From: Roseovarius pacificus
GTDB taxonomy: Bacteria; Pseudomonadota; Alphaproteobacteria; Rhodobacterales; Rhodobacteraceae
Direction: 5' to 3'
Assembly: GCF_900142665.1 (NCBI RefSeq)
Contig: NZ_FRBR01000001.1
Span: forward strand, 620,001-684,000
DNA length: 64,000 bases
Part shown: piece after piece, positions 45,864 through 55,385 of the stretch
Position numbering within the stretch: position 1 is the stretch's first letter
How the letters are laid out: every line of letters starts with the position of its first letter
Translations under genes and position numbers: made by a program
The notes under the pieces: model-generated
What the model saw: only the letters and a program-made list of their open reading frames with translations
Databases searched by the model: none
What the model was told of the DNA's origin: nothing

Positions 45864-46471
45864 TCCAGCACCCGCAGACCACCGGGCGTGGCGATCTCGG
45901 CCCGCAGGCCCGGCAGCCCGCGCTCGAACTGCACCCGCTCGTCCCGCAACACCGGCCCCAGCAGATCGGCCAGGTCTCCCGCCTGCGGATGGCTGACCAT
46001 CAACCGCTGCAAGCTACAGCCCGAAGCCGTCAATCGCTCCGCCGGATGCGCCTCGCAGTCCCACTGGATAAGCGCCGGAAACAGGTTGTCATAGGGCAGG
46101 ATACCGTCGTCGGGCACCGCCATGCGCCAGTTCAGATCGCCCCGCGACAGTGCCACGGGCCGCCCGGCCTGCGGAAACCGCACCACCTCACCGGTCAAGT
46201 CGTCCGACCGGCAAATCCACGTATTCAACCGCGGCGGCCCGTCGAAACGGTCCAGATCGAACCACCGCGCATAGTCCGGCGGCGGCGCATCCGGGTCGAT
46301 CGCGATCACCTCGAGGTAAAGACCATCCTCCAGCCCCAGCAACAGGTTGTGCGTGGCGAAATGCGGATGCTGCCCGCCCCCCTGCAAACGCACGCCAAGC
46401 GCCGCTTCGACCGCTGCGCGCCCTTCTTCCAGCGTGCGCGCAGCCACCGCCAGATGATCCAGTTCCAACAT
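45860..46471 (-). CDS. VOC superfamily (glyoxalase-like) protein
   Basis: 203-residue protein with the glyoxalase-like domain (PF13468 type). It starts MLELDHLAVAARTLEEGRAAVE, has the HPHFATHNLLLGLEDGLYLEVIAIDP segment and a second half repeating the fold. Candidate metal ligands are the histidines of LDHLAV and HPHFATHN and a glutamate near LYLEV. Enzymatic role unknown. It is coupled to the acetyltransferase gene. The upstream frame extension to 46495 is rejected because it runs into the MAPEG gene end. Confidence 0.83.
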   Translation of the reverse strand: MLELDHLAVAARTLEEGRAAVEAALGVRLQGGGQHPHFATHNLLLGLEDGLYLEVIAIDPDAPPPDYARWFDLDRFDGPPRLNTWICRSDDLTGEVVRFPQAGRPVALSRGDLNWRMAVPDDGILPYDNLFPALIQWDCEAHPAERLTASGCSLQRLMVSHPQAGDLADLLGPVLRDERVQFERGLPGLRAEIATPGGLRVLE

Positions 46472-46481
46472 GCCCGTTCTC

Positions 46482-46982
46482 CTAGCCAATTCCACCCGTC
46501 AGACGCCAGAGCGCCCAGAGTGCCACCAGAACCGTCGGCCAGAACGTGGCCGCAAACCCCACAACCCGCAACAGTGGCGCGCGATGATACCCCACCCAGA
46601 ACACCACTCGTGCCAGCACGAACCCCGCTCCGAGCGTCACGATCACGCCCGGCCCGGCCTCGGCCAGCAATACCGCCGCCGCAGGCCAGATGCACAGTGC
46701 CAGAACCAGTTGCTCCACCGTATTCTGCAACACCCGCTGATCCACCGCCGCCGCGCCGTGCAACGCGCCACCGGCCAGCATCTCTTCGTCGCCCAGGCGT
46801 CGTGTGGCCACCCGCATCACCATCGCCGCCGTCACCAGCCCCGGCGCCAGAAACGCCGTCATGATCGTCGGCATCAGGGTAAAGACCGGCAGGCGCACGA
46901 ACTGGGCCGCCCCCCACAACAGCGCCAGCGCCCATAAAAACCCCACACCCGAGGCTGCTATCACACGTGTCCGGCGGCTCAT
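46482..46982 (-). CDS. MAPEG family membrane protein
   Basis: 166-residue inner-membrane protein with four predicted helices, consistent with the MAPEG (membrane-associated eicosanoid and glutathione metabolism) family. The motif LQNTVEQLVLAL and the C-terminal YHRAPLLRVVGFAATFWP segment support it. Bacterial members are often glutathione S-transferase-like or unknown. The start MSRRTRVIAASG lies immediately downstream of the second dispersed-motif copy, which occupies the leader. Confidence 0.82.
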   Translation of the reverse strand: MSRRTRVIAASGVGFLWALALLWGAAQFVRLPVFTLMPTIMTAFLAPGLVTAAMVMRVATRRLGDEEMLAGGALHGAAAVDQRVLQNTVEQLVLALCIWPAAAVLLAEAGPGVIVTLGAGFVLARVVFWVGYHRAPLLRVVGFAATFWPTVLVALWALWRLTGGIG

Positions 46983-46991
46983 GCCCGTCCC

Positions 46992-47020
46992 CTTCATCTT
47001 TCCCGAAATACTCTGGGGGA
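46992..47020. repeat. Dispersed intergenic motif, copy 2
   Basis: CTTCATCTTTCCCGAAATACTCTGGGGGAG, nearly the same as 10462-10490. Read on the minus strand it lies just before the MAPEG gene start, with GATGAAGGGGACGGGC directly upstream of the ATG. The GGGG/CCCC parts on both sides allow short hairpins. Confidence 0.55.
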
Positions 47021-47069
47021 GAATTGGCCGCAGGCCAAGAGGGGGCAAGGCCCCCTCCCGCCCTCGTGA

Positions 47070-49199
47070 TCAGCCCCGCGCCTCGCGGATCAGGCGCAGG
47101 ATGTCCTGTGCCGCCTCGGGAATATTGGTGCCGGGGCCAAAGATCGCCTTGACGCCCGCCTTTTGCAGGAACTCATAATCCTGCTGCGGGATCACCCCGC
47201 CGCAGATCACGATGATATCCCCGGCATCCTTGGCCTTCAGCGCCTCGATCAGTTGCGGCGCCAGCGTCTTGTGCCCGGCGGCCTGGCTGGAAATGCCGAC
47301 CACATGCACGTCATTGTCCACGGCGTCCTGCGCGGCCTCTTCCGGGGTCTGGAACAGCGGGCCCACATCCACATCGAACCCGATATCGGCAAAGGCCGTG
47401 GCGATCACCTTGGCGCCGCGGTCATGCCCGTCCTGCCCCATCTTCACCACCAGCATCCGCGGACGGCGGCCTTCGGCCTCGGCGAAGGCGTCCACCGATT
47501 TCTGGATTGCGGCGAACCCCTCGTCGCCCTCATAGGCTGCGCCATAGACGCCGGCCAGCGTTTTCACTTCGGCGCGGTGACGGCCGAATTCCTTTTCCAT
47601 CGCCATGCTGATCTCTCCCACCGATGCGCGTTGACGTGCGGCCTCGACCGCCGCTTCCAGAAGATTGCCGCCCTCTTTGGCGCGGCGTGTCAGTTCGCCC
47701 AGGGCCGCCTCACAAGCCGCCTCGTCTCGTTCGGCGCGGATTTTCTCCAGCCGCGCGATCTGGCTTTCGCGAACCTTGACGTTGTCCACGTCGAGAATGT
47801 CGATCGGGTCTTCCTTGTCCTTGCGGTACTTGTTGACGCCCACGATCACCTCGTCGCCCCGGTCGATCATCGCCTGCCGGGTGGCGGCGGTTTCCTCGAT
47901 GCGCAGCTTGGGCATGCCGGATTCGACCGCCTTGGTCATGCCGCCCATTTCCTCGACCTCTTCCATCAGGGCCCAGGCCCTGTCGGCCAGATTCGCCGTC
48001 AGCTTCTCGACGTAATAGGACCCCGCCAGCGGATCGACCACATGGGTCACGCCGGTTTCCTCCTGAAGAATCAACTGCGTGTTGCGCGCGATGCGGGCGC
48101 TGAAATCGGTGGGCAGGGCAATCGCCTCGTCCAGGGCATTGGTGTGCAGCGACTGCGTGCCGCCCAGAACCGCGCTCATCGCCTCATAGGCCGTGCGGAT
48201 CACGTTGTTGTAGGGGTCCTGCTCCTGCAGGCTGACGCCGCTGGTCTGGCAATGGGTGCGCAGCATCTTCGAGCGCTCGTTCTTCGCGCCGAATTCGGTC
48301 ATCACCCGATGCCACAACAGGCGCGCCGCGCGCAGCTTGGCCGCCTCCATGAAGAAATTCATACCGATGGCGAAAAAGAACGACAGCCGCCCGGCGAACT
48401 TGTCCACATCCATGCCCGCCTCGATGGCCGCGCGCACGTATTCGCGCCCGTCGGCCAGCGTATAGGCCAGCTCCTGCACCAGGTTCGCCCCGGCCTCCTG
48501 CATGTGATAGCCCGAAATCGAGATCGAGTTGAAGCGCGGCATCTCGTTGCTGGTATATTCGATGATGTCGCTGATGATCCGCATCGACGGTTTGGGCGGA
48601 TAGATATAGGTGTTGCGCACCATGAATTCCTTGAGGATGTCGTTCTGGATCGTGCCCGACAGAACGCCCTTGTCATGGCCCTGCTCCTCGCCCGCGACGA
48701 TGAAACTGGCCAGTACCGGGATCACCGCGCCGTTCATCGTCATCGAAACCGACACCTTGTCCAGCGGGATACCGTCGAACAGGATCTTCATGTCCTCGAC
48801 GCTGTCGATCGCGACGCCCGCCTTGCCGACATCGCCCACCACGCGGGGGTGGTCGCTGTCATAGCCCCGGTGCGTGGCCAGGTCGAAGGCCACCGATACG
48901 CCCTGCTGACCGGCGGCCAGGTTGCGGCGGTAAAAGGCGTTCGATTCCTCGGCGGTGGAAAACCCGGCATATTGCCGGATGGTCCAGGGGCGGCCCGCAT
49001 ACATCGTGGCGCGCGGCCCGCGCGTGAACGGCGCCTGACCGGGGATCGAGCCCAGATGCTCCAGCCCCTCCACATCCTCGGCGGTGTAGAGCGGCTCGAT
49101 CTCGATCCCCTCAAGGGTTTTCCAGTTCAGATCCTCCAGTGGGCGACCCTTCAGCTCGCCCTCGGCAATCTTACGCCATTCGTCTTTCTTCGTCGTCAT
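47070..49199 (-). CDS. scpA: Methylmalonyl-CoA mutase, single-chain
   Basis: 709-residue adenosylcobalamin enzyme that converts (R)-methylmalonyl-CoA to succinyl-CoA. The N-terminal 540 residues form the catalytic barrel ([40 protein letters not shown]). The C-terminal B12-binding domain contains DGHDRG at 590-595 with the cobalt-coordinating histidine H592, plus [12 protein letters not shown] and [14 protein letters not shown]. One full-length chain suggests a homodimer. The sulfotransferase-like gene upstream overlaps its start. Together with pccA and pccB it forms the propionyl-CoA to succinyl-CoA route. Confidence 0.96.
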   Translation of the reverse strand: MTTKKDEWRKIAEGELKGRPLEDLNWKTLEGIEIEPLYTAEDVEGLEHLGSIPGQAPFTRGPRATMYAGRPWTIRQYAGFSTAEESNAFYRRNLAAGQQGVSVAFDLATHRGYDSDHPRVVGDVGKAGVAIDSVEDMKILFDGIPLDKVSVSMTMNGAVIPVLASFIVAGEEQGHDKGVLSGTIQNDILKEFMVRNTYIYPPKPSMRIISDIIEYTSNEMPRFNSISISGYHMQEAGANLVQELAYTLADGREYVRAAIEAGMDVDKFAGRLSFFFAIGMNFFMEAAKLRAARLLWHRVMTEFGAKNERSKMLRTHCQTSGVSLQEQDPYNNVIRTAYEAMSAVLGGTQSLHTNALDEAIALPTDFSARIARNTQLILQEETGVTHVVDPLAGSYYVEKLTANLADRAWALMEEVEEMGGMTKAVESGMPKLRIEETAATRQAMIDRGDEVIVGVNKYRKDKEDPIDILDVDNVKVRESQIARLEKIRAERDEAACEAALGELTRRAKEGGNLLEAAVEAARQRASVGEISMAMEKEFGRHRAEVKTLAGVYGAAYEGDEGFAAIQKSVDAFAEAEGRRPRMLVVKMGQDGHDRGAKVIATAFADIGFDVDVGPLFQTPEEAAQDAVDNDVHVVGISSQAAGHKTLAPQLIEALKAKDAGDIIVICGGVIPQQDYEFLQKAGVKAIFGPGTNIPEAAQDILRLIREARG

Positions 49200-50169
49200 T
49201 TGCGTGTCCTCTTGTCGTCTGACCGGTCGGCGGATGTTCCCCCGCCTGTCCCGGTCCGTTTTCCTCGATCAAAGTCGCCAGACCATCCGCCCCGGCCCGC
49301 AGCCAGAGCAGATCGTCCGCATAAGCCTCGCGCAGCGCGGCGGTTTGCGCGCTGTCGAACGGGTGCCAGCGCCCTTCGCCGTCGCCCAGCCGGTCGGCAT
49401 CGCCGCCCCGTTCGGCCACGATCCCGCGCAGCGCCTTCAGCGTCGGGGCCCGGTTCAGCCAGGCGCGCGCATGTTTGCGCGGCAGGTCGGCGCGGCCCGT
49501 CATGACCTCCAGCTTGCGCTCCGGCAGGCTGCCGAACAGCTCGTAAGGCAACACCTGAAGGTCGGCGCGCGGAAAGGCGCAGGCCACATCGGCGATCACG
49601 TCGCGCCAATGGCGGTTAGAGGTCACCAGCCGGTCCAGATCGTCAGGGCGCGGCACACGATGCCCCCGCGCCACAGCAAATCCCAATACCGAGGTCCAGT
49701 AACTCTCCTGCCCGCGAATCGACAGCACCACCCGCGTCACCCGGCCGCCGAAGGCCTGCGCGAACCGGGCCATGCGCTCCCCCGCGTCGCCATACAGCGC
49801 GCTTTGGCGCAGGTTGCGGCGCGGGGCCCCCAGCATGTTTTCATCGCTGACCAGCAGTTGCGTGAATCCGTTCTTCTGCGCCGTGACGGCGGCAATCGCG
49901 ATCCGTCCCGCCGCGCGTTTCAGCTGCTGCCCGGGCGGGCGCAGCCCCGGCACCGGAACAACCCCGGTCAGCAGCCCGTCCCGTGTCCGCAGCGGCCCCC
50001 ATACCCCGATACCGAGCCCCGACAACGCATCGGAATTGCTCCGCAGATAGTGCTGGAAACCGGTCGAGGCCGTTCTGTGCGCTCCGATATGCAGTATGAT
50101 ATCCATCGTCTTGCTGGCCCTTCGCCGGGTGGCCGCGCTGTGCGGGCTTGGAAATTGCGTCACGCTCAT
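49171..50169 (-). CDS. Sulfotransferase-like P-loop protein
   Basis: 332-residue protein, possibly a sulfotransferase-type enzyme. The motif [16 protein letters not shown] near the N-terminus resembles the PAPS-binding 5'-phosphosulfate loop. A middle region [18 protein letters not shown] corresponds to the 3'-phosphate-binding strand and helix. The start used has a GGGGGA site; an in-frame ATG at 50106 ([10 protein letters not shown]) is equally plausible. The 3' end overlaps the mutase start by 29 bases. Substrate unknown. Confidence 0.7.
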   Translation of the reverse strand: MSVTQFPSPHSAATRRRASKTMDIILHIGAHRTASTGFQHYLRSNSDALSGLGIGVWGPLRTRDGLLTGVVPVPGLRPPGQQLKRAAGRIAIAAVTAQKNGFTQLLVSDENMLGAPRRNLRQSALYGDAGERMARFAQAFGGRVTRVVLSIRGQESYWTSVLGFAVARGHRVPRPDDLDRLVTSNRHWRDVIADVACAFPRADLQVLPYELFGSLPERKLEVMTGRADLPRKHARAWLNRAPTLKALRGIVAERGGDADRLGDGEGRWHPFDSAQTAALREAYADDLLWLRAGADGLATLIEENGPGQAGEHPPTGQTTRGHANDDEERRMA

Positions 50170-50280
50170 GCTGTCCCCCGAAAGCTGAGGAAGGGCTTAA
50201 CGCTAAAATTTTCCCGGCCACACAGGCATTCAGCCTTCGCAATTGGCCCCGGCCCGCCTATATCTTGCCAGACAGGTGAG

Positions 50281-50739
50281 ATGATGAAGAAGTTATTTGT
50301 CCTTATTTTCATGGCTCTGGCCGCGTTTCCCGCATATGCGCAGGACAGCGCGGAACGCGATCCATCGGGTGATTCGCCGATTATTTTCGACGGGGTCCGG
50401 ACGGATTTGAACGAATTTCTCTGGATAAAACGCCCGCTGGTCGTCTTTGCCGACGCCCCGGCCGATCCCCGGTATGTCGAGCAGATGCAGTTCCTCACCG
50501 ACCGGCTGGAGGCGCTGGATGCGCGCGACGTGGTGGTGCTGACCGATACCGACCCCGGCGCGCGCAGCGACCTGCGCCAGCAGTTCCACCCGCGTGGCTT
50601 CATGCTGATATTGCTGGGCAAGGACGGCACCATATACCTGCGCAAACCGTTCCCGTGGGATGTGCGTGAAATCAGCCGCGTGATCGACAAACTGCCCACC
50701 CGCCAACGCGAGATGCGCGAAAATTCCGGCGGCAGTTGA
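50281..50739 (+). CDS. DUF4174 secreted protein
   Basis: 152 residues with a signal peptide (about 1-21, LFVLIFMALAAFPAYA) and the DUF4174 domain. The segment FLWIKRPLVVFADAPADPRYVEQMQFL and the closing IYLRKPFPWDVREISRVIDKLPTRQREM are typical. The fold may be thioredoxin-like but no CxxC is present. An AGGTGAG site directly precedes two tandem ATG codons. It is the only plus-strand gene in the mutase/pcc neighbourhood. Confidence 0.85.
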   Translation: MMKKLFVLIFMALAAFPAYAQDSAERDPSGDSPIIFDGVRTDLNEFLWIKRPLVVFADAPADPRYVEQMQFLTDRLEALDARDVVVLTDTDPGARSDLRQQFHPRGFMLILLGKDGTIYLRKPFPWDVREISRVIDKLPTRQREMRENSGGS

Positions 50740-50752
50740 TCCAATACCGCCA

Positions 50753-51280
50753 TCACCGCGCCCCCACCGACACGACCAGCACCCCCGTGACCGGATCGAG
50801 GATCATCAGGCTGCCGCTGTCGCGGTCAAAGGCCAGTACGCTGCGCGGCTCCTCCAGCGCATAGCGAAAGGCGCTTTCCACGGTGTCGTCCATGCAGGCC
50901 CGCCCCTCCAGCGCGGCGCGGCGCATCTGCATGCCGGTCGCGCGGTCGCGGTTGATCAGCGCCACCAGCCCCGCATCGGGGGGTTGTGCGCTGTCATCCA
51001 GCGCGGCACGCCCGGACTGTCCCAGCCTCAGCAGCATCTCGCCCGTCCCCGAGGCCACCGGCATCGGGGCCTTGATCGACGGATCGACCAGCCGGAACAC
51101 CCCGGCCGCGCATTCCTGCGTGGCCGAAAACCCCACGCTCTCGCCCAGGGAAAACCATTGATCCAGCCGCGCCCGCATCGCGGGTTCGTCATCGCGGGCA
51201 CAGGCCGCGGTCAGGCTCAGCGCGGCCAGTACCATCGGCACCCGCCCCCTGCTCCCGATATGTCCCGCGGCCCGTATCAT
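50753..51280 (-). CDS. Putative lipoprotein, unknown function
   Basis: 175-residue protein with a lipobox: hydrophobic MVLAALSLTAAC ends in a cysteine at about residue 27 after an atypically long N-terminus. The true start may be the ATG at residue 16. The mature part contains GESVGFSATQECAAGVFRLVD and repeated hydrophilic segments, with no recognised domain. It ends within 14 bases of the DUF4174 gene and starts four bases after the pccA stop, so it is probably co-transcribed with pccA. Confidence 0.7.
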   Translation of the reverse strand: MIRAAGHIGSRGRVPMVLAALSLTAACARDDEPAMRARLDQWFSLGESVGFSATQECAAGVFRLVDPSIKAPMPVASGTGEMLLRLGQSGRAALDDSAQPPDAGLVALINRDRATGMQMRRAALEGRACMDDTVESAFRYALEEPRSVLAFDRDSGSLMILDPVTGVLVVSVGAR

Positions 51281-51284
51281 CCCC

Positions 51285-53285
51285 TTATTCGAACTCCATG
51301 ATCACTTCGTCCACGGCAAGGCTGTCGCCCGGCCCGGCATTCACCTTGGTCACGATGCCCTTACGCTCGGCACGCAGGATATTTTCCATCTTCATCGCCT
51401 CCACGGTACACAGCGCCTGCCCCTCCTGAACCTCGTCGCCTTCTTCCACGTTGATCGCGACGATCAGGCCGGGCATCGGGCACAGCAGCATCTTGGATGT
51501 ATCAGGCGGAAGTTTCTCGGGCATTAATTCGGCCAGTTCCGCCTGGCGCGGCGTGCGCACATGCACCTTGAGGTCCGCCCCCCGGCTGCGGATACGGAAG
51601 CCCCCCGACACCTTGCCGACCTTCAGAACCAGCGGCGCGCCATCCACCGTCAGATGCGCCAGTTGGTCGCCCGGCGTCCAGTTGCTGGTGACACGCTGCG
51701 TATCGCCATCCTCGAAGGTGACGGTCGATCCGTCCCTGTCCGCCGCGATCCGCACCGGGAAACGATGCCCCTGAAGGGTGACGACCCAATCCTCGCCGAC
51801 ATGGCGTTCGTGGTTGTCCATCCGCCCCGACACACGGGTGCGCCGGATTTCCGCCACCCGATGCATCGCCGCGCAGCTGGCGGCGATCCGGCGCAGGGCA
51901 TCCTCGCCCAGGTCCACACCTTCAAACCCCTCGGGGTATTCCTCGGCGATAAAGGCGGTGGTCATGTCGCCCGAGACGAACTTGGGATGATCCATCACCG
52001 CGCTCAGGAACGGCAGGTTATGCCCGATCCCTTCCACCTCGAACCCGTCCAGCGCGTTGCGCATCCCTTCGATGGCTTCGGCGCGGGTATGGCCCCAGGT
52101 GCACAGCTTGGCGATCATCGGATCGTAATACATGGAAATCTCGCCGCCCTCGTAGACGCCGGTATCGTTGCGCACCACCGCGCCCTCGACATCCAGTTCC
52201 TGCGGCGGGCGATAGCGCGTCAGACGGCCGATCGACGGCAGGAAGTTGCGATACGGGTCTTCGGCATAGAGGCGGCTTTCCATCGCCCAGCCGTTCAGCT
52301 TGATATCGTCCTGGCTCAGCGCCAGCTTTTCGCCATAGGCCACGCGGATCATCTGTTCGACCAGATCGACCCCGGTGATCAGTTCCGTCACCGGATGTTC
52401 CACCTGCAAACGGGTGTTCATTTCAAGGAAATAGAAATTCCGGTCGCCATCGACGATGAACTCCACCGTGCCGGCGCTGGCGTAATCCACCGCATGGGCC
52501 AGCTTCAGCGATTGCTCGCCCATTGCCTTGCGGGTTTCCTCGTCCAGAAACGGGCTGGGGGCCTCTTCGATGACCTTCTGGTTCCGGCGCTGGATCGAAC
52601 ATTCCCGCTCGCCCAGATACACCCCGTTGCCATGACCGTCGCACAGCACCTGAATTTCGATATGGCGCGGCTGCGTGACGAATTTCTCGATGAAAATCCG
52701 GTCGTCGCCGAAACTGCTGGCCGCCTCGTTCTTCGAGCTCTGGAACCCCTCGCGCGCCTCCTCGTCGTTCCAGGCGATGCGCATGCCCTTGCCACCGCCC
52801 CCGGCGCTGGCCTTGATCATCACCGGATAGCCGATCTCCCGGCTGATCTTCACCGCCTCGTCGGCATTCTCGATCAACCCCATCACGCCGGGCACGGTGG
52901 ACACGCCCGCATCCTGCGCGATCTTCTTGCTGGTGATCTTGTCGCCCATCGCCTCAATGGCGCCCTTGGGCGGCCCGATAAAGGCAACGCCCTCGGCCTC
53001 CAGCGCCTCGGCGAATTTGGGATTTTCCGACAGGAAGCCGTATCCGGGATGCACGGCCTCGGCGCCGGTCTGGCGGATCGCCTCCATCACCTTGTCGATC
53101 ACGATATAGGATTCGTTCGCAGGCGGCGGGCCGATATGCACCGCCTCGTCGGCCATCTGCACATGCAGCGCCTGCGCGTCGGCATCCGAATAGATCGCCA
53201 CCGTCTGGATACCCATCTTGCGGGCGGTCTTGATCACCCGGCAGGCGATCTCGCCACGGTTCGCGATCAGGATCTTCTTGAACAT
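51285..53285 (-). CDS. pccA: Propionyl-CoA carboxylase alpha subunit
   Basis: 666-residue biotin-dependent subunit. The biotin carboxylase part occupies about 1-450 (KILIANRGEIACRVIKTARKMG, ATP-grasp KASAGGGGKGMRIAW, NTRLQVEHPVTELITGVDLVE). A linker BT domain and a biotin carrier domain with EAMKMEN near the end follow, giving biotinylation at about K632. It carboxylates propionyl-CoA with PccB. A terminator and a GGCCCCC/GGGGGCC hairpin (53309-53324) lie just upstream. Confidence 0.96.
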   Translation of the reverse strand: MFKKILIANRGEIACRVIKTARKMGIQTVAIYSDADAQALHVQMADEAVHIGPPPANESYIVIDKVMEAIRQTGAEAVHPGYGFLSENPKFAEALEAEGVAFIGPPKGAIEAMGDKITSKKIAQDAGVSTVPGVMGLIENADEAVKISREIGYPVMIKASAGGGGKGMRIAWNDEEAREGFQSSKNEAASSFGDDRIFIEKFVTQPRHIEIQVLCDGHGNGVYLGERECSIQRRNQKVIEEAPSPFLDEETRKAMGEQSLKLAHAVDYASAGTVEFIVDGDRNFYFLEMNTRLQVEHPVTELITGVDLVEQMIRVAYGEKLALSQDDIKLNGWAMESRLYAEDPYRNFLPSIGRLTRYRPPQELDVEGAVVRNDTGVYEGGEISMYYDPMIAKLCTWGHTRAEAIEGMRNALDGFEVEGIGHNLPFLSAVMDHPKFVSGDMTTAFIAEEYPEGFEGVDLGEDALRRIAASCAAMHRVAEIRRTRVSGRMDNHERHVGEDWVVTLQGHRFPVRIAADRDGSTVTFEDGDTQRVTSNWTPGDQLAHLTVDGAPLVLKVGKVSGGFRIRSRGADLKVHVRTPRQAELAELMPEKLPPDTSKMLLCPMPGLIVAINVEEGDEVQEGQALCTVEAMKMENILRAERKGIVTKVNAGPGDSLAVDEVIMEFE

Positions 53286-53329
53286 ACTGTGTCCCTTCTT
53301 CCGGTTCCGGCCCCCGTGGGGGCCACATC

Positions 53330-53363
53330 AAAAAGACCACCGGCGCAAGGCGCACCGGTGGTC
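53330..53363 (-). terminator. Rho-independent terminator
   Basis: On the minus strand GACCACCGG, 11-base loop and CCGGTGGTC are followed by five T. It ends transcription of the small lipoprotein gene upstream, so pccA probably has its own promoter in the 45 bp that remain or is read through. Confidence 0.82.
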
Positions 53364-53411
53364 CTGTCAAAATCGTTCCGTATCCGCGCGTCAGGCGCGG
53401 AAATTTTCAGA

Positions 53412-53621
53412 TCAGCGGCAACGGCCCGGATAGGCCTTGCAATAGGCGACATTGCCCGCCGCACCGACAAGCGCGCCCGCGCCGATGCTGCCATCGAGCA
53501 CCGCCGCCGTGCCCGCCCCGGCCCCGGCGCCCAACAGCGCCTGCTCGGGCAGGGTGTCTCCACAGGCCGCAAGCCCAAGCAATCCGGCCCCTGCCAATAG
53601 TGTGATGAAACGCTTACGCAT
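53412..53621 (-). CDS. Small lipoprotein, unknown function
   Basis: 69-residue protein with a lipoprotein signal (MRKRFITLLAGAGLLGLAAC, lipobox LAAC, cysteine at 20). The mature part is small and glycine/alanine rich (GAGAGAGTAAVLDGSIGAGALVGAAGN) and ends NVAYCKAYPGRCR with two cysteines. This resembles small surface lipoproteins common near pccA in Rhodobacteraceae, role unknown. It is followed by a terminator. Confidence 0.82.
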   Translation of the reverse strand: MRKRFITLLAGAGLLGLAACGDTLPEQALLGAGAGAGTAAVLDGSIGAGALVGAAGNVAYCKAYPGRCR

Positions 53622-54006
53622 GATAATCCACCCTTCTCGATTTTCGGTTTCTCTCTACCGAATATCTGGGGTGGCTCCACCGCCAGGTCAAAGCCCAGGG
53701 CGGATATGCGGCCATGATCGGCAACTTGCCGCCGACGCCGAAAGCGAGCCAACATATTGTTTTTCAACAAAAAAAAGGACGGCCCGCACGAAATGGTGCA
53801 AGGCCGTCCACTAGGGGAAGGGTAACGGATAAGACGTCGCGTCTCAACCCCGTGGGGGCGGGGCATCGTTACGAACAATTCAACCGTCGCGCGATAATCG
53901 CCCAAACCCAAGCTACCCCGCACGGGCCGCCCGAAATCGGCTGTTCTTTGCGTAAAATCCGCCGCCCTCGGCAAAAAGACGCCAGTCGGCCGCATCTTTT
54001 GCACCA
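53622..54006. other. Intergenic region with terminator and poly-A/T stretch
   Basis: 385 bp with no accepted gene. It contains the promoter region of the 69-residue lipoprotein near 53650-53700, the terminator at 53769-53809 and an AT-rich patch at 53755-53776. Several overlapping open frames here lack ribosome-binding sites and sensible composition. Confidence 0.6.
53769..53809 (-). terminator. Rho-independent terminator
   Basis: On the minus strand GGACGGCC pairs with GGCCGTCC around a nested GCAC/GTGC loop and is followed by eight T. It lies 200 bp beyond the stop of the 119-residue hypothetical gene and would end transcripts from that gene. Confidence 0.82.
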
Positions 54007-54366
54007 TCACCATCCCTCGTCACCGTCGAAGACCTCGGGAAAGGCGGCGCGGGCAGCCTCGACATCCAGCATCAGCAACGCCTCGTAACTGGCCGGATCG
54101 AAGGGATCTTCCGCGGGAATCACCTCGCGCCCGAACAGCCAGCTCAGGCGTCCGGCATCCAGATTGCCCCGCTCGAACGGCTGATCGCCGAACTGCTCCC
54201 ACAGAGCGCGCAAAAAGGCGCTGTCGGCGCGGCGGTCGGCAGGCTTGCGGTCGCGGTAGCGTTCACGCCGGGTGATCGCCGTCACGCCACGCGGATTGGC
54301 CCGGCGAATCGTGAATTGAAAATCCGTTCCCGGCATACGGCTGGGAAAGCCACGATGCTTCAGCAT
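54007..54366 (-). CDS. Hypothetical protein, 119 residues
   Basis: Soluble protein with no recognised domain. It is rich in arginine and aspartate in the N-terminal half (RRANPRGVTAITRRERYRDR) and has LRALWEQFGDQPFERGNLDAGRLSWLFGREVIP in the middle. The start is supported by an AGGTG site eight bases before the ATG. It lies between pccB and pccA, where such genes are common in the family. Function unknown. Confidence 0.65.
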   Translation of the reverse strand: MLKHRGFPSRMPGTDFQFTIRRANPRGVTAITRRERYRDRKPADRRADSAFLRALWEQFGDQPFERGNLDAGRLSWLFGREVIPAEDPFDPASYEALLMLDVEAARAAFPEVFDGDEGW

Positions 54367-54594
54367 GGCGCACCTGCCGCATCCCGGCGCGGCGCGACAG
54401 CCCGCAGCCCTTCGAAAGCCAGTGTTTCAAGGGAAATCACGGGCGCAACAGCCCTGTTCAGGCGGCGCGTGCAAGCCTGGCGATGTCGGGATATGCGCCC
54501 TTCGGCGCGACAGGCCAGCCCGGACACCCTGTCCGATGCGCTGGCATGTGTCGGGACAGGCCAACCGGCCTGCCCCCGGTAAACCGCTGACGGC

Positions 54595-54738
54595 TTACTT
54601 GTACTTACCGGTGTAGACCGGCTCTTGGCTGACGGGCTCGGGTTCGACGACCACGAACTCTTCTTCAGCCTGCTGAGCGCAAGCAGCTGCGAAAGCGACC
54701 AGGCCGAAGGCCAGAATGCTCTTGATGCTGTTCGACAT
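54595..54738 (-). CDS. 47-residue lipoprotein
   Basis: Very small protein, MSNSIKSILAFGLVAFAAAC at the N-terminus with a lipobox cysteine at 20, then a short acidic tail (AQQAEEEFVVVEPEPV) and YTGKYK at the end. An AGGAGA ribosome-binding site lies eight bases upstream of the ATG. It is likely anchored at the outer membrane. A hairpin (54553-54576) follows the gene. Similar peptides occur beside pccB in Rhodobacteraceae as far as I recall; function unknown. Confidence 0.82.
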   Translation of the reverse strand: MSNSIKSILAFGLVAFAAACAQQAEEEFVVVEPEPVSQEPVYTGKYK

Positions 54739-54955
54739 TTTATGTGTCTCCTGTCATTTTTCACGGGCAAACGCAGCGTAAACCGCCCCACCTGCCCCAG
54801 TTCCGAGGTATGGGTTACTTGGGTGCAACCGTTTGGCACCATAACGGAATTTCCGGCGGTTGCATACGCGGCATACGCGAACAGCCGCCAATGTGGCGTC
54901 AAAGCCTCATACTGGCCACAGGCATGACCGTCCGGGGCTATATCTTGTGCCCACA

Positions 54956-55372
54956 TCAGAACATCTCCCAGATACAGGTGCCGTTTTCGACACGATATGC
55001 CTCGAAAACCTGCGTTGCCGTAGGGTCGATCACCCCGAATTCGGTTTCCCGGTCGGACAATGAAATCACCACCTGACGGGGCATCGGCCCGACATTCGAC
55101 AAATGCGGAATCGCATGGCTGTTACACAGGAACTCCAGATCGCTCATGATCGTGTCGAACTCTTCCTCTCCGGTGAACCCGGCAGCCACGAATCGGAACC
55201 GATAGGTCAGGCCCTGTCCGGGCTGATTCCACACCATTTCCTGCAACACGGCCTCCAGCCCCGAGGGCAGGACAAGGCGCTCCTCCGTCGCCTCGCCCTG
55301 CTCTGCCGCACCGGCCTGACCGATGGTCAGCGCCAGCAACGCGGCGGGGATATGCAGGCCTCTCGCCCTCAC
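54956..55372 (-). CDS. Secreted protein, DUF6497-like
   Basis: 138 residues with a signal peptide (about 1-22, LLALTIGQAGAAEQ). The mature part includes LVLPSGLEAVLQEMVWNQPGQGLTYRFRFVAAG, a conserved-looking stretch, and GTCIWEMF at the end, with two cysteines (FLCNS and GTCIW) that may form a disulfide. The family name is from memory. The gene follows pccB by 13 bases in the same direction and is probably co-transcribed. Confidence 0.72.
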   Translation of the reverse strand: MRARGLHIPAALLALTIGQAGAAEQGEATEERLVLPSGLEAVLQEMVWNQPGQGLTYRFRFVAAGFTGEEEFDTIMSDLEFLCNSHAIPHLSNVGPMPRQVVISLSDRETEFGVIDPTATQVFEAYRVENGTCIWEMF

Positions 55373-55385
55373 AACGCGCCGCGTC

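Noticed and set aside
54360..54956. 198-residue minus-strand frame overlapping the 47-residue lipoprotein
   Set aside because: Serine/proline-rich shadow frame. The 47-residue frame in the same region has a lipobox and a proper ribosome-binding site.
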